NCBI GenBank assembly: GCA_004557405.1
Contig: SFDZ01000008.1
Coordinates: forward strand, 22,134 to 86,133
Source: Bacteroidales bacterium
GTDB taxonomy: Bacteria > Bacteroidota > Bacteroidia > Bacteroidales > Paludibacteraceae
Length of the DNA: 64,000 bases
Reading direction: 5' to 3'
Shown: positions 49,191-57,430 of the stretch, piece after piece
Position numbering within the stretch: the stretch's first letter is position 1
Layout: every line of letters starts with the position of its first letter
Program-made: the position numbers and the translations under genes
Notes under the pieces: model-generated
What the model was told of the DNA's origin: nothing
Seen by the model: the letters and a program-made list of their open reading frames with translations, nothing else
Databases searched by the model: none

Positions 49191-50270
49191 ATGAAAAAAG
49201 CGTTTTTATTTCTGTTTGCTGTGGCATGGCTGTGGTCGATGCCGCATGTTGTTGCTTGTACGGGCATTACGCTGCGTACGACGAGTGGTGAAACCGTCGT
49301 GGCTCGCACTATCGAATGGGCCGGCGACGACCTCGAAAGTTGTTATGCCGTTGTGCCGCGCGGCTATCAGCAGCAATCTTATTTGCCTGATGGTACGCAA
49401 CATGGCAAAAAATTTAAGGCCAAATATGGCTATGTGGGTTTGGCGGTTCAGCAACCGGAATTTGTGGTCGATGGTATGAACGAAGCCGGATTGTCGGCAG
49501 CGTTGTTCTATTTCCCCGGCTATGGCGACTATGGCTCGTACGATGCAGCGCACAAGGATAAATACCTGAGCGACTTGCAGTTAGTGTCGTGGATTTTGAG
49601 CAGTTTCGCCACTGTCGATGAGGTGAAGATGGCGATGAACGATGTGCGTGTGGTAACTATCGATGCGCGTGGCTCGACGGTGCATTGGCGCATTACCGAG
49701 GCGAGCGGACGCCAAGTGGTGCTCGAAATTGTCGATTGTCAGCCGCGTTTCTACGAAAACGAACTTGGCGTGTTGACCAATTCGCCGGGGTTTGAGTGGC
49801 ATCTGACAAATCTGAACAACTATGTCAATTTGAGTGCCGGTGCAGTGCCCGAACGGCGCGTCGGTGCCTTGTCGTTGTCGGCTTTTGGCGGCGGTAGCGG
49901 CTTGCATGGCTTGCCGGGCGATATGACGCCGCCTTCGCGTTTTGTGCGCGCGGCATTTTTTCAAGCAACAGCCCCACAACTGAAAACCACGGCCGAAACC
50001 GTCGTGCAGGCGTTTCATATTCTTAATAATTTCGATATCCCGATAGGTACGCAAGTGGCTGAAGGTCAGTCTGTTCCCGATATACCGAGCGCTACGCAGT
50101 GGACGGTGGCTACCGACATACGGCACCGGCGCATCTATTATCGCACGATGTACAATGCTACGATTCGTTGTTTCGATTTCAAAACGATTGACTTTGGCAA
50201 AGTGAAGTTTCTGTCGGCGCCGCTTGATGCCGTCAAGCAGCAACCGATAGAGATGGTGCGTCTGCCGTGA
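49191..50270 (+). CDS. Secreted linear amide C-N hydrolase (choloylglycine hydrolase/penicillin V acylase family)
   Basis: An N-terminal nucleophile hydrolase of 359 residues. The signal peptide is cut before Cys23 (VACTGITLRT), which becomes the catalytic N-terminal Cys. The active-site Arg is present (VVARTIEW, 16 residues after Cys), as are GMNEAGLSAALFYFPG, the oxyanion Asn in LTNSPGFEW and the second Arg in PPSRFVRAAF. Family members hydrolyse bile salts, penicillin V or acyl-homoserine lactones; the E in the RTIEW motif fits penicillin-acylase-like members more than classic bile salt hydrolases, but substrate is open. Periplasmic or secreted. Its 3' end lies 4 nt from the convergent gene. 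Confidence 0.88.
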   Translation: MKKAFLFLFAVAWLWSMPHVVACTGITLRTTSGETVVARTIEWAGDDLESCYAVVPRGYQQQSYLPDGTQHGKKFKAKYGYVGLAVQQPEFVVDGMNEAGLSAALFYFPGYGDYGSYDAAHKDKYLSDLQLVSWILSSFATVDEVKMAMNDVRVVTIDARGSTVHWRITEASGRQVVLEIVDCQPRFYENELGVLTNSPGFEWHLTNLNNYVNLSAGAVPERRVGALSLSAFGGGSGLHGLPGDMTPPSRFVRAAFFQATAPQLKTTAETVVQAFHILNNFDIPIGTQVAEGQSVPDIPSATQWTVATDIRHRRIYYRTMYNATIRCFDFKTIDFGKVKFLSAPLDAVKQQPIEMVRLP

Positions 50271-50274
50271 AGCG

Positions 50275-51327
50275 TTACAGCGCTATTTTTCGACAGGTTT
50301 GCCCCGCTTTGACGATGTAAATGCCGCTCGGCAGTGTCGTTTGGTAGAGGGCGGCGTGCCGATGCGCTACAATTCGACCTGCGATGTCGTAGAGAACGAT
50401 GTCGCAGGCTTTTGGTGTGGCAATGCTGATGTGCCGATTGTTGATGGTAATCTGTATTTCGTCGCGTGTGGCGTGTGGCACGGCGGTGTTGCAGTGTAGG
50501 TCGATGGCGCCAGCGATTTCGGTGGAACATTCGCCAATGTTGCCATTGATCTGAAAGACGCCGGTGTAAACTTTTACGAAATCGATGCCTTGTAGCACTA
50601 CCGGATTTCCTGCTGTGTCTGTCGCCCAAGCAATGTCGATGCCGCTGTCGGTGGCATTGGGTTGGTTGTCGGCATAACCGTACTCGAATGCGTTGAGTAC
50701 GAAATAGTTAGGCGCTTGTTCTACGGCGTTGTTGGGCAGGCGTGTCCCGACGAACACCAAACTATCGTCGGTTGCCCAATCCGGAAAATAATTTTGGGTG
50801 CGAAAACTGTTTTTGACAATGTAGCCGTTGTTGCCGCGATTGTCTGTCCAGACGATGGAGTCGCCGGACGAACGATGCTTTTTGTAGGTTACAACATACT
50901 GTCGCTGTGTTTCGGTGTGTTGGTGGGCACTGCCACAAATTTCGTACCACGTGTCGTCGGGCAATCCGTTTTGATTGTCGTCGGCGGCAACCATGACTAT
51001 GCCCGGTTCGGCATTCCCCGCAAATGCGTTTCCCGTGATTTTGAAATCGGCTCCGCTGCCATTTTCTATTTGGTGATCGAATCCAAAAATGATGTATCCG
51101 CCCCACGACCCGAGCGACACGATGGTGCCGTTGGCGGTACCGGCAAGGCAGTCGGTGGCTTTTTGCGCCATGGCTGCGGCGTCGTCGCCGGCGGTGGAGG
51201 CCGGCAGCAGGTTGACAAATTGTCCCGGAGCAGGGCAGTAGTCGTACACGCGGGCGATGTATGGCGATTGTGCAACGGCTAAACCGCTCATGCAACAGGC
51301 TAATAGACTTGTAATCAGATGTTTCAT
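50275..51327 (-). CDS. Secreted surface protein with T9SS-type C-terminal domain, third gene of the B12 operon
   Basis: A 350-residue exported protein (signal peptide, cleavage after GLAVA/Q, ~residue 20) with a beta-rich N-terminal part (YDYCPAPGQFVNLLP; GSWGGYIIFGFDH; ADDNQNGLPDDTWYEICGS). The last ~80 residues, ITINNRHISIATPKACDIVL then YDIAGRIVAHR and LPSGIYIVKAGQTC, fit the type IX secretion (Por) sorting domain. It is translated by ATGA overlap with btuG upstream and would be under the same riboswitch. A role in cobalamin capture at the surface is inference. The convergent amidase stops 4 nt away with no terminator between. Confidence 0.78.
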   Translation of the reverse strand: MKHLITSLLACCMSGLAVAQSPYIARVYDYCPAPGQFVNLLPASTAGDDAAAMAQKATDCLAGTANGTIVSLGSWGGYIIFGFDHQIENGSGADFKITGNAFAGNAEPGIVMVAADDNQNGLPDDTWYEICGSAHQHTETQRQYVVTYKKHRSSGDSIVWTDNRGNNGYIVKNSFRTQNYFPDWATDDSLVFVGTRLPNNAVEQAPNYFVLNAFEYGYADNQPNATDSGIDIAWATDTAGNPVVLQGIDFVKVYTGVFQINGNIGECSTEIAGAIDLHCNTAVPHATRDEIQITINNRHISIATPKACDIVLYDIAGRIVAHRHAALYQTTLPSGIYIVKAGQTCRKIAL

Positions 51328-52481
51328 AGTGGTATGTTGGTTGGTTGACTGACAAATGCAATGTGTGCCGGAATGTCGCCTGTGGTGGCGTGCCATTTCA
51401 AGGTGCCATCGGCGTTGTAGTAATAAATGGTGCCCGGCGTAACGTAGTTTTTGGCATCGGTAACAATAAATTCGCGCGTTTGCGGATTGACGGCAATGCT
51501 ATATGGCAGTTCGATGTGCGTGTCGCTGCCGTCGGCGATGAATCCGCCGGCCTTTTTGGCGCGCGTGCCGATGTCGTACAATGTGTACGAGATGTCGTTC
51601 CGACCGGTTGACGCATTCCATTGCACACCGATGGCGTACAAACTGTCGCCGCAGATGCACAAATCGTTGGCGGCAAAGCCGAGTGAATCGCAAACTCTAT
51701 TTGTTTGACTGTCAATAATATAAGTGTTCGCTCCGACGCCATTGTAGTCGCCGCGCGAGGTTACATAAATGTTGCCGTGCGCATCTTGGCGAAGCCGGTG
51801 CAGATTGATGGCTACTTCGATGTGTTGGACGATGGTGAATGTCTCCAAATCGACTACCGACACGCGCGTATCGTAGTTGGGCACGCGGTAGCCGCCCGAG
51901 TTGGCAACATACAATTTGCCATTGATAATGGTCATTTCTTCCGGTTGATAACCTACTGTAACCTCGCGTGTTATTTGCAAGGTGGTGGTGTCAAATTCGG
52001 CAATGTAACCAAGTCGCGCATTGGGGTCGATGGTTTGTTCGCCGGCGTACGACGAGATGTAACCTTTCCCGTTGGCGAACGTGATGTATCGGCAGTTTGG
52101 AATCGTGATGGCGCCGATGTGTCGGGCGGTTTGCACATCCATAACTTCTACCATGTTGGAGCAGTTGACGACGGCGTAAAGCCGATTGCCGTAAATCTGC
52201 AAATCGTTGCCAACGTCGCCTAACTCTTTGACTACTTGCGGGTTGACCGATGGAAAAATGTTGGTTGTGTAGATGCCGCTGGTGTAGTCGAAAAAATCGA
52301 GTGTACATTTGTTGCTGCCCATATTGCCTTCGTTGAGCAGATAGAAACCGCTCATTCCCGATGCGGTGGCACTGTCCACCTGATTGGGAGTCGAGGGCGT
52401 TGGAATAATGTCTGTGCGACAAGCCGATAGCGCGGCAAGTGTCAGAAAAAATAGAGGAATACGTGTAATTGTTTTTCTCAT
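51324..52481 (-). CDS. btuG: Surface cobalamin-binding lipoprotein (BtuG-like)
   Basis: A 385-residue lipoprotein (lipobox LSAC, ~residue 21) whose body is a seven-bladed beta-propeller of YVTN-type repeats (GFYLLNEGNMGSNKCTLDFF; VNPQVVKELGDVGNDLQI; YVANSGGYRVPNYDTRVSVV; IELPYSIAVNPQTREFIVTD). In Bacteroides, BtuG is the high-affinity vitamin B12 capture lipoprotein that works with BtuB. The gene lies 13 nt after btuB, under the cobalamin riboswitch, and overlaps the next gene by four bases. The BtuG name rests on fold plus context. Confidence 0.83.
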   Translation of the reverse strand: MRKTITRIPLFFLTLAALSACRTDIIPTPSTPNQVDSATASGMSGFYLLNEGNMGSNKCTLDFFDYTSGIYTTNIFPSVNPQVVKELGDVGNDLQIYGNRLYAVVNCSNMVEVMDVQTARHIGAITIPNCRYITFANGKGYISSYAGEQTIDPNARLGYIAEFDTTTLQITREVTVGYQPEEMTIINGKLYVANSGGYRVPNYDTRVSVVDLETFTIVQHIEVAINLHRLRQDAHGNIYVTSRGDYNGVGANTYIIDSQTNRVCDSLGFAANDLCICGDSLYAIGVQWNASTGRNDISYTLYDIGTRAKKAGGFIADGSDTHIELPYSIAVNPQTREFIVTDAKNYVTPGTIYYYNADGTLKWHATTGDIPAHIAFVSQPTNIPL

Positions 52482-52494
52482 AAGTTGCTAATAT

Positions 52495-54513
52495 CTAAAA
52501 AGTTACCTGTGCTATTGCCCTAAAATTGATGCCTGGCATTGGGTAGCAGCGTACAACTTCGTATTGTTGGTTGAAAAGGTTATTGACCTCGGCTGTCAGT
52601 TTCAAACCGGCTTTCGACCATTGAAAGGCTTTCGACAATGACAAGTCGTGCGTGTACCAAGGCTGTATGTAGTTGGCGGCAATGTTGGCCGACGAGTCGT
52701 AACGCTCGCCGGTGTAAATAAAACTGTAATTCAAATCCCACGTTTTGTAGTGCCCGCTGAAAGTAACACTGCCGCTATGACGTGGAATGTATGGAATTTG
52801 ACCGCCGTAATAATCCGATGTCGGGTCGCTCAGGTCGCGTGCCCGCTGATAGGTATAGGCCAGTCGCAAATTTAATGTCAAAGGCTCGATGGGCGCAAAA
52901 GTTGTTTGCAATGCAATGTCGCTACCCCAAATTTCGACATAGCCGAGGTTTATCATGGTCCATCGAAAAAAATTGGAGGTTGGTGTCGCCACAATTTTGT
53001 CGGTTACTTGGTTGAAATAACCATCTATTTGTAACGATAACATTGGAAACCAATGCGTTATCGGTTGATTGTAGGTGATGCCGATGTCGTATTGCGTGGT
53101 GTTCTCGGGTTTCAGGCTTGCGTTGCCGATGAATGTGTAATAGAGGTCGTTGAAGGTGGGCAAACGCATACTTTGCTTGAAAAAAGCACGCAGCGTCAAA
53201 TCGACCTCGTGCGATGGCTGATACGACGCGAAGACCGATGGCGTGAATTTCAGTATTTTGGTATTCGCACTCGATTTCAACGTGTGGTCTCGCACAAAAG
53301 TGCCCAAAACGCTCGCGTGTAGTTTGACGTGCGAAAAATTGAATGCCGTAGCCAATGCGCCCAATAGCGCATAGCGTTGCGGATAGGCAAAATCGTACAA
53401 GTCGGCGTCGAGTTTATTCCACTGAAAATCGACCGACAAACCCATATCCCAAAACGGAAAAATCTGCCAGCGATTGGCGTTGCTCACATAAATTTCGTGC
53501 TGCTTGTAGGTGTTGTCCACATACATCACGCCGGCATCTTTGTTGGGGTCGGCCAAATAGCGCAGATAGTCGTAAGCATATTTGCCTTTGAGCATCAGCG
53601 AATAGACGTTGCCGAAACTCTTCTGAAACGAACCTTGAACAAACACGTTGGTGTCCCATTGGCGGTCTTCGTGGGTGAACCGACCGCGCACCACAGCGCC
53701 GGGATAACCGCGCTCCGAGTGGTAGGCGTAGGCTTTGGTGCGCCAACTGCCTTCGCTCACACGCCCGTACAAACCCACTTCGGCACGCACGGCGTTCACA
53801 TCGCCATTTTGACGGATGGCGGTGGTGTCGTAGCCGCCTAAGGTTTGGTAACGAAATTTGTATTTGCCCGTTGTGTACAGATATTCGGCGCTGGTCGATA
53901 ATGCCATTTTGGACGACAGCTGTTGCTCCCATAGCAGCGATGGGTTGATTGTGCCGAACGAGCCGCCTTTGACCGTTGCTGTAACATGATACGGCTTGTC
54001 GTCGTCGAAACGGGGCGCTTTCGATTGCAAATAGACGCTGCCCGACGAACCAAAGTCCTTCGCCGGCTGAAATACCGCACTTTTCTCGCCGTTGTACACG
54101 GTGATGGCTTCCATGTTGTCCAACGAAAATTTCCCCAAATCGATGGTGCCGTTTTGCGCATTGCCGAGTTCGATGCCGTCGTAAAATACGCCTACATGGT
54201 TGGTACCCATGCTGCGGATGTTGACGGTTTTCAAACCGCCAATGCCGCCAAAATCCTTAATCTGAACCCCCGAAAAATAGCGCAAAGCATCGGCTACCGA
54301 ATGCGAATTGAGTTGCTGCAACGCCTCGCCTGATAATGTTTGTGCCGAACCGATACTCGCTGTTTGGTGGTATTTGGCCGACACCGATACTTCGTCGATG
54401 TGATACATGCGGGTCGTATCGACGGATAGCGTATCTTGCGCTCGCAATCCACTGATACACAGTGCACTGTAAAAACCAAAAAACAAAAAGTATCGAAATC
54501 GTTTCATAATCAT
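52495..54513 (-). CDS. btuB: TonB-dependent cobalamin receptor (BtuB-like)
   Basis: An outer membrane receptor of 672 residues: signal peptide (to LRAQ, ~25), an N-terminal plug domain (IDEVSVSAKYHQTASIGSAQ; GVQIKDFGGIGGLKTVNIR; GIELGNAQNGTIDLGKFSL), then a 22-strand barrel ending in an aromatic residue (AIAQVTF). It is smaller than SusC proteins and lacks their carboxypeptidase-like domain. The preceding cobalamin riboswitch and the following btuG identify it as a B12 (or corrinoid) transporter. Two ATGs, at 54513 and 54507, are possible starts. Confidence 0.92.
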   Translation of the reverse strand: MIMKRFRYFLFFGFYSALCISGLRAQDTLSVDTTRMYHIDEVSVSAKYHQTASIGSAQTLSGEALQQLNSHSVADALRYFSGVQIKDFGGIGGLKTVNIRSMGTNHVGVFYDGIELGNAQNGTIDLGKFSLDNMEAITVYNGEKSAVFQPAKDFGSSGSVYLQSKAPRFDDDKPYHVTATVKGGSFGTINPSLLWEQQLSSKMALSTSAEYLYTTGKYKFRYQTLGGYDTTAIRQNGDVNAVRAEVGLYGRVSEGSWRTKAYAYHSERGYPGAVVRGRFTHEDRQWDTNVFVQGSFQKSFGNVYSLMLKGKYAYDYLRYLADPNKDAGVMYVDNTYKQHEIYVSNANRWQIFPFWDMGLSVDFQWNKLDADLYDFAYPQRYALLGALATAFNFSHVKLHASVLGTFVRDHTLKSSANTKILKFTPSVFASYQPSHEVDLTLRAFFKQSMRLPTFNDLYYTFIGNASLKPENTTQYDIGITYNQPITHWFPMLSLQIDGYFNQVTDKIVATPTSNFFRWTMINLGYVEIWGSDIALQTTFAPIEPLTLNLRLAYTYQRARDLSDPTSDYYGGQIPYIPRHSGSVTFSGHYKTWDLNYSFIYTGERYDSSANIAANYIQPWYTHDLSLSKAFQWSKAGLKLTAEVNNLFNQQYEVVRCYPMPGINFRAIAQVTF

Positions 54514-54517
54514 ACTG

Positions 54518-54536
54518 CGCCCTTTCCTCGAGGGCG
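54518..54536 (-). promoter_or_regulatory. Expression-platform hairpin of the cobalamin riboswitch
   Basis: On the minus strand CGCCCT and AGGGCG pair around CGAGGAA, ending 5 nt before the btuB ATG. There is no T-tract, which suggests translational control by hiding the ribosome-binding region. Confidence 0.6.
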
Positions 54537-54540
54537 AAAG

Positions 54541-54725
54541 CCTATGTGTGTAGCCACGGCAGGTCTTCTGACTTCGACCGACGGCGACTTCCTTCCCGAT
54601 GTTATTCAGTGGATTGTGTAGCGTCGCAGCCTATGAATGGTCGTTTACAGCAGCGGGACTGTTTCCGATTTGCACGGAATTCCCTTTTAATCACACACTT
54701 GCGTAACAAGTGCCGACGTGAACCG
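54541..54725 (-). ncRNA. Cobalamin (AdoCbl) riboswitch upstream of btuB
   Basis: The minus strand carries the hallmarks of the family: AAAAGGGAATTCCGTGCAAA (GGGAA...GTGCAAAT), AGTCCCGCTGCTGTAAACGA and AGTCAGAAGACCTGCCGTGG (B12 box region). TGTGTG and CACACA close the P1 helix. It follows the promoter at 54734-54764 and precedes btuB by a few bases. Binding of cobalamin normally represses the gene. Confidence 0.93.
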
Positions 54726-54733
54726 TTGCGCTG

Positions 54734-54764
54734 CAAAAGTACAAAAAAAACTCTTTCCGACAAA
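54734..54764 (-). promoter_or_regulatory. Promoter of the B12 uptake operon, inside the tdk terminator
   Basis: On the minus strand TTTG (54764-54761) in the terminator loop, a 19-nt spacer formed by the hairpin 3' arm and T-tract, then TACTTTTG (54741-54734). Confidence 0.8.
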
Positions 54765-54775
54765 ACGAAAAGAGT
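54742..54775 (-). terminator. Intrinsic terminator of tdk
   Basis: ACTCTTTTCG pairs with CGGAAAGAGT (one G-U) on the minus strand, followed by eight T, 26 nt after the tdk stop. It is superposed on the btuB promoter. Confidence 0.87.
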
Positions 54776-54800
54776 CTAAAACATTTTTTTGAGTGCAAAT

Positions 54801-55388
54801 CTATTTTTCCTCGTCTTGCAATTTGTTGTAACAATCGCGGCAAATAGGTTCGTATTTGTCCGTTTCGCCCAACAAAACCTGATTTTCGCCTGCCACCAAA
54901 CGGTGCGAAATATAAGCCGGCAAACCGCAACGCACACAAATGGCGTGAACCTTCGTTACATCATCGGCAATGGCCATCAACGCAGGCATCGGACCAAACG
55001 GCACACCGCGAAAATCCATGTCCAAACCGGCGATGATAACTCGAAAACCTTGATTGGCCAAAGTGCGACACACCTCCACCAAACCTTCGTCGAAAAATTG
55101 AGCCTCGTCTATGCCGATAACATCTACATCGCCCGTCATCAGCAATATGCTGGCCGACGAATCGACCGGCGTCGATGCAATGCTGGTGTGGTCGTGGCTC
55201 ACAACATCTTGCTCCGAATAACGCGTGTCGATGCAGGGCTTGAAAATCTCGACACGCTGTTTGGCAAACTTGGCGCGTTTCAAACGGCGAATCAACTCCT
55301 CGGTTTTGCCCGAAAACATCGACCCGCAAATCACTTCGATACTGCCGTGATGATGGGTGAAATGGGCATGCGATTCAAAAAAGTCCAT
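54801..55388 (-). CDS. tdk: Thymidine kinase
   Basis: Type II thymidine kinase that salvages thymidine. The 195-residue protein has GSMFSGKTEELIRRLKRA (P-loop), the catalytic region VIGIDEAQFFDEGLVEVC, lasso-domain residues GLDMDFRGVPFGPM, and the zinc site with CVRCG and CRDC. Length and motifs are standard. ATG 55388 is the only good start. It is followed by the composite terminator/promoter at 54742. Confidence 0.96.
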   Translation of the reverse strand: MDFFESHAHFTHHHGSIEVICGSMFSGKTEELIRRLKRAKFAKQRVEIFKPCIDTRYSEQDVVSHDHTSIASTPVDSSASILLMTGDVDVIGIDEAQFFDEGLVEVCRTLANQGFRVIIAGLDMDFRGVPFGPMPALMAIADDVTKVHAICVRCGLPAYISHRLVAGENQVLLGETDKYEPICRDCYNKLQDEEK

Positions 55389-55440
55389 TATTCTAAAAGG
55401 TTACTCGACCGATTATGGTCGTGTTTTGATATTTTTTTTG

Positions 55441-55448
55441 TAATTTTG
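55441..55448 (+). promoter_or_regulatory. -7 box of the gene starting at 55520
   Basis: TAATTTTG; no clear TTTG at the ideal -33 distance (one lies 12 nt upstream). Confidence 0.5.
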
Positions 55449-55519
55449 CGCGTGCATTTTTTTGCTTGGCAAAGATAACACATTTTCCAAAATAGACCGA
55501 CAAAACATTATAAAAAATT

Positions 55520-56206
55520 ATGAACAAAGACACACTTATCGCACTTATCGAAAAGGACATCGCCGAATTGCAGACTCTGACGCAAGGGTTTGCCGAGATG
55601 GAAACCTTCCCGCAACCGCTGATCGACTTGGCTGTGACCAAAGTCGAGAGCCTGCGCCACTGCCTGACCGCCATGCCCGAGGCCGCACGCGACAGCGTCC
55701 GTACCGAACCCGAAATGCCGGCACCCGTGCCCGACGAAGCGCCCGTTACAGTGACCGAACCTGCTGCCGTTGTCGAACCCGAACCAACGCTCGTTGTAGA
55801 GCCGGAACCTATTCCAGAGGTTTGCGAGGATGCTGATAATCAGCCTGATGCGGACGTTACTGCTCCTGACGAAACCGCTGCGCAAATCGTGGCCGAAACC
55901 ATTCATAAGCCCGAAACGGTGATCGATGCGTTTGAAAAACAGCAGGAAAACGAATCGCTGGCGGCTACCATTGCCCATCGGCCGGTAACCGACCTCAAAC
56001 GCGCCATTAGCATTGCAGACCGTTTTCGTTTCCAACGCGAATTGTTCGACAATAACGGCGAGCAAATGGCCACTGTGCTGGATGCGCTCAATCAGTGCAC
56101 CTCGCTCGAGCAGGCCGAAGCCTACCTCGAAAAACACTGCGCATTGCCGCCCGACAAACCGGCCACTACCGATTTCGTCGATTTGATAAAACGGCGTTTT
56201 GCCTGA
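55520..56206 (+). CDS. Conserved hypothetical protein with acidic Pro/Glu-rich linker
   Basis: I do not recognise a named family. The 228-residue cytoplasmic protein (no signal or membrane segment) has an N-terminal helical part (~1-55), a low-complexity Pro/Glu/Val/Ala-rich linker (~60-125), and a C-terminal helical domain: RPVTDLKRAISIADRFRFQR, ELFDNNGEQMATVL, EQAEAYLEKHC. The C-terminal part is recalled from Bacteroidales proteins of unknown function in this position. It is 28 nt before rsmI, so a shared transcript is likely. Confidence 0.65.
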   Translation: MNKDTLIALIEKDIAELQTLTQGFAEMETFPQPLIDLAVTKVESLRHCLTAMPEAARDSVRTEPEMPAPVPDEAPVTVTEPAAVVEPEPTLVVEPEPIPEVCEDADNQPDADVTAPDETAAQIVAETIHKPETVIDAFEKQQENESLAATIAHRPVTDLKRAISIADRFRFQRELFDNNGEQMATVLDALNQCTSLEQAEAYLEKHCALPPDKPATTDFVDLIKRRFA

Positions 56207-56234
56207 TACACCCTATTATATATAGCAAAATCTT

Positions 56235-56903
56235 ATGCCGAAACTTTTTGTGATACCGACACCGGTCGGCAACTTGGAGGACATCACCTTGCGCGCGCTA
56301 CGCCTTTTGCGCGAAGTCAACCTCATTTTGGCCGAGGACACGCGCACCACTTCGGTGTTGTTGCACCACTACGACATTCACACACCGATGCTTTCGCACC
56401 ACAAATTCAACGAACATCAAACGGTCGATACCATCGTCGAACGGCTGCAAAAGGGCGAGTCGGTGGCGTTGGTGTCCGATGCCGGCACGCCGGCCATTTC
56501 CGACCCCGGATTTTTGTTGGTGCGTGCTTGTGTGGCTGCCGACATCGAGGTCGAATGTCTGCCCGGGGCTACGGCGTTTGTCCCTGCCTTGGTCGATTCG
56601 GGCTTGCCGTGCGACCGCTTCTGCTTCGAAGGATTTCTGCCGCAGAAAAAAGGACGACAAACAAAACTGACCGAACTTGCCGCCGAAACGCGCACGATGA
56701 TTTTCTACGAATCGCCGTTTAGGGTGCTCAAAACGCTCGAACAGTTGGCCGAATGCTTGGGCAACGACCGCAAAGCCTCGGTCTCGCGCGAAATTTCCAA
56801 AAAATTTGAAGAAACCGTACGCGGAACGCTTGCCGAGTTGGTGCAACATTTCAAAGAACACCCGCCGAAAGGCGAATTTGTTATCGTCGTTGCCGGACAA
56901 TGA
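56235..56903 (+). CDS. rsmI: 16S rRNA (cytidine(1402)-2'-O)-methyltransferase
   Basis: RsmI methylates the 2'-OH of C1402 in the decoding centre, using SAM. The 222-residue product has the tetrapyrrole-methylase fold with LFVIPTPVGNLEDITLRALR, LILAEDTRTTSVLLHHY, ALVSDAGTPAISDPGFLLVR and LPGATAFVPALVDSGLPCDR, and RKASVSREISKKFEE. It matches the usual family length in Bacteroidota (slightly shorter than the 286 of E. coli). A perfect-stem terminator follows at 56968. Confidence 0.95.
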   Translation: MPKLFVIPTPVGNLEDITLRALRLLREVNLILAEDTRTTSVLLHHYDIHTPMLSHHKFNEHQTVDTIVERLQKGESVALVSDAGTPAISDPGFLLVRACVAADIEVECLPGATAFVPALVDSGLPCDRFCFEGFLPQKKGRQTKLTELAAETRTMIFYESPFRVLKTLEQLAECLGNDRKASVSREISKKFEETVRGTLAELVQHFKEHPPKGEFVIVVAGQ

Positions 56904-56967
56904 CGGTACGCACCTATTTTGTATTTGCATGCCGCTTTCAGATTGAAAGCAAATCGGCGTGTTTTGA

Positions 56968-57007
56968 ATAAATTTCGTTGCTTTTTGTAGCGAAATTTAT
57001 CTTTTTT
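56968..57007 (+). terminator. Intrinsic terminator of rsmI
   Basis: ATAAATTTCG (56968-56977) pairs perfectly with CGAAATTTAT (56991-57000), then C and six T. A smaller hairpin (GCTTTCA/TGAAAGC) lies just upstream. Confidence 0.75.
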
Positions 57008-57306
57008 GAAACCGCTTTTGCATACTTTTACCCGAAAAAAATTCTCAAAAATCGCTCAAAATTCCCGATTTGGCAAGATTATTTCTTGTTAAAATAATGC
57101 CGAAAGGCATAAAAATAACAGTTGTCGCCGCGCTTGTTGATAAAAAACGCGTAAAAAAATAACTTAAACTCAAAAGTTTGTTTAATAATCAGTAAATCAG
57201 CGTGTTAGTTTTAGTAACATTTATTGAAAAACAATATTTGTAACAATGCTTTTCGGCGGCATGAAATGAAAAAAAACAATAAAAAAGCAACTTTTTTTCG
57301 CAAAAC
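57008..57306. other. A/T-rich intergenic region upstream of the SusC operon
   Basis: About 300 nt with no supported ORF or RNA. It is A/T-rich with homopolymer runs and has no clear hairpin or repeat. It may hold binding sites for an anti-sigma/ECF or hybrid two-component regulator of the operon, but none was recognised. Confidence 0.5.
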
Positions 57307-57337
57307 TTGTTTTGTAACGGCAAAAATCGTAACTTTG
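57307..57337 (+). promoter_or_regulatory. Promoter of the SusC/SusD operon
   Basis: TTG (57307-57309), a 20-nt spacer and TAACTTTG (57330-57337); a TTTG is also present 4 nt further in. It predicts a leader of about 85 nt. Confidence 0.72.
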
Positions 57338-57430
57338 TCATGTATAGCCATTTTTCATCGGTGGCGTGCTTACAATTTGTAACTAAAACAACTAAATTAT
57401 ACACTATTTAATCAAAGAGAGAGAAACATT

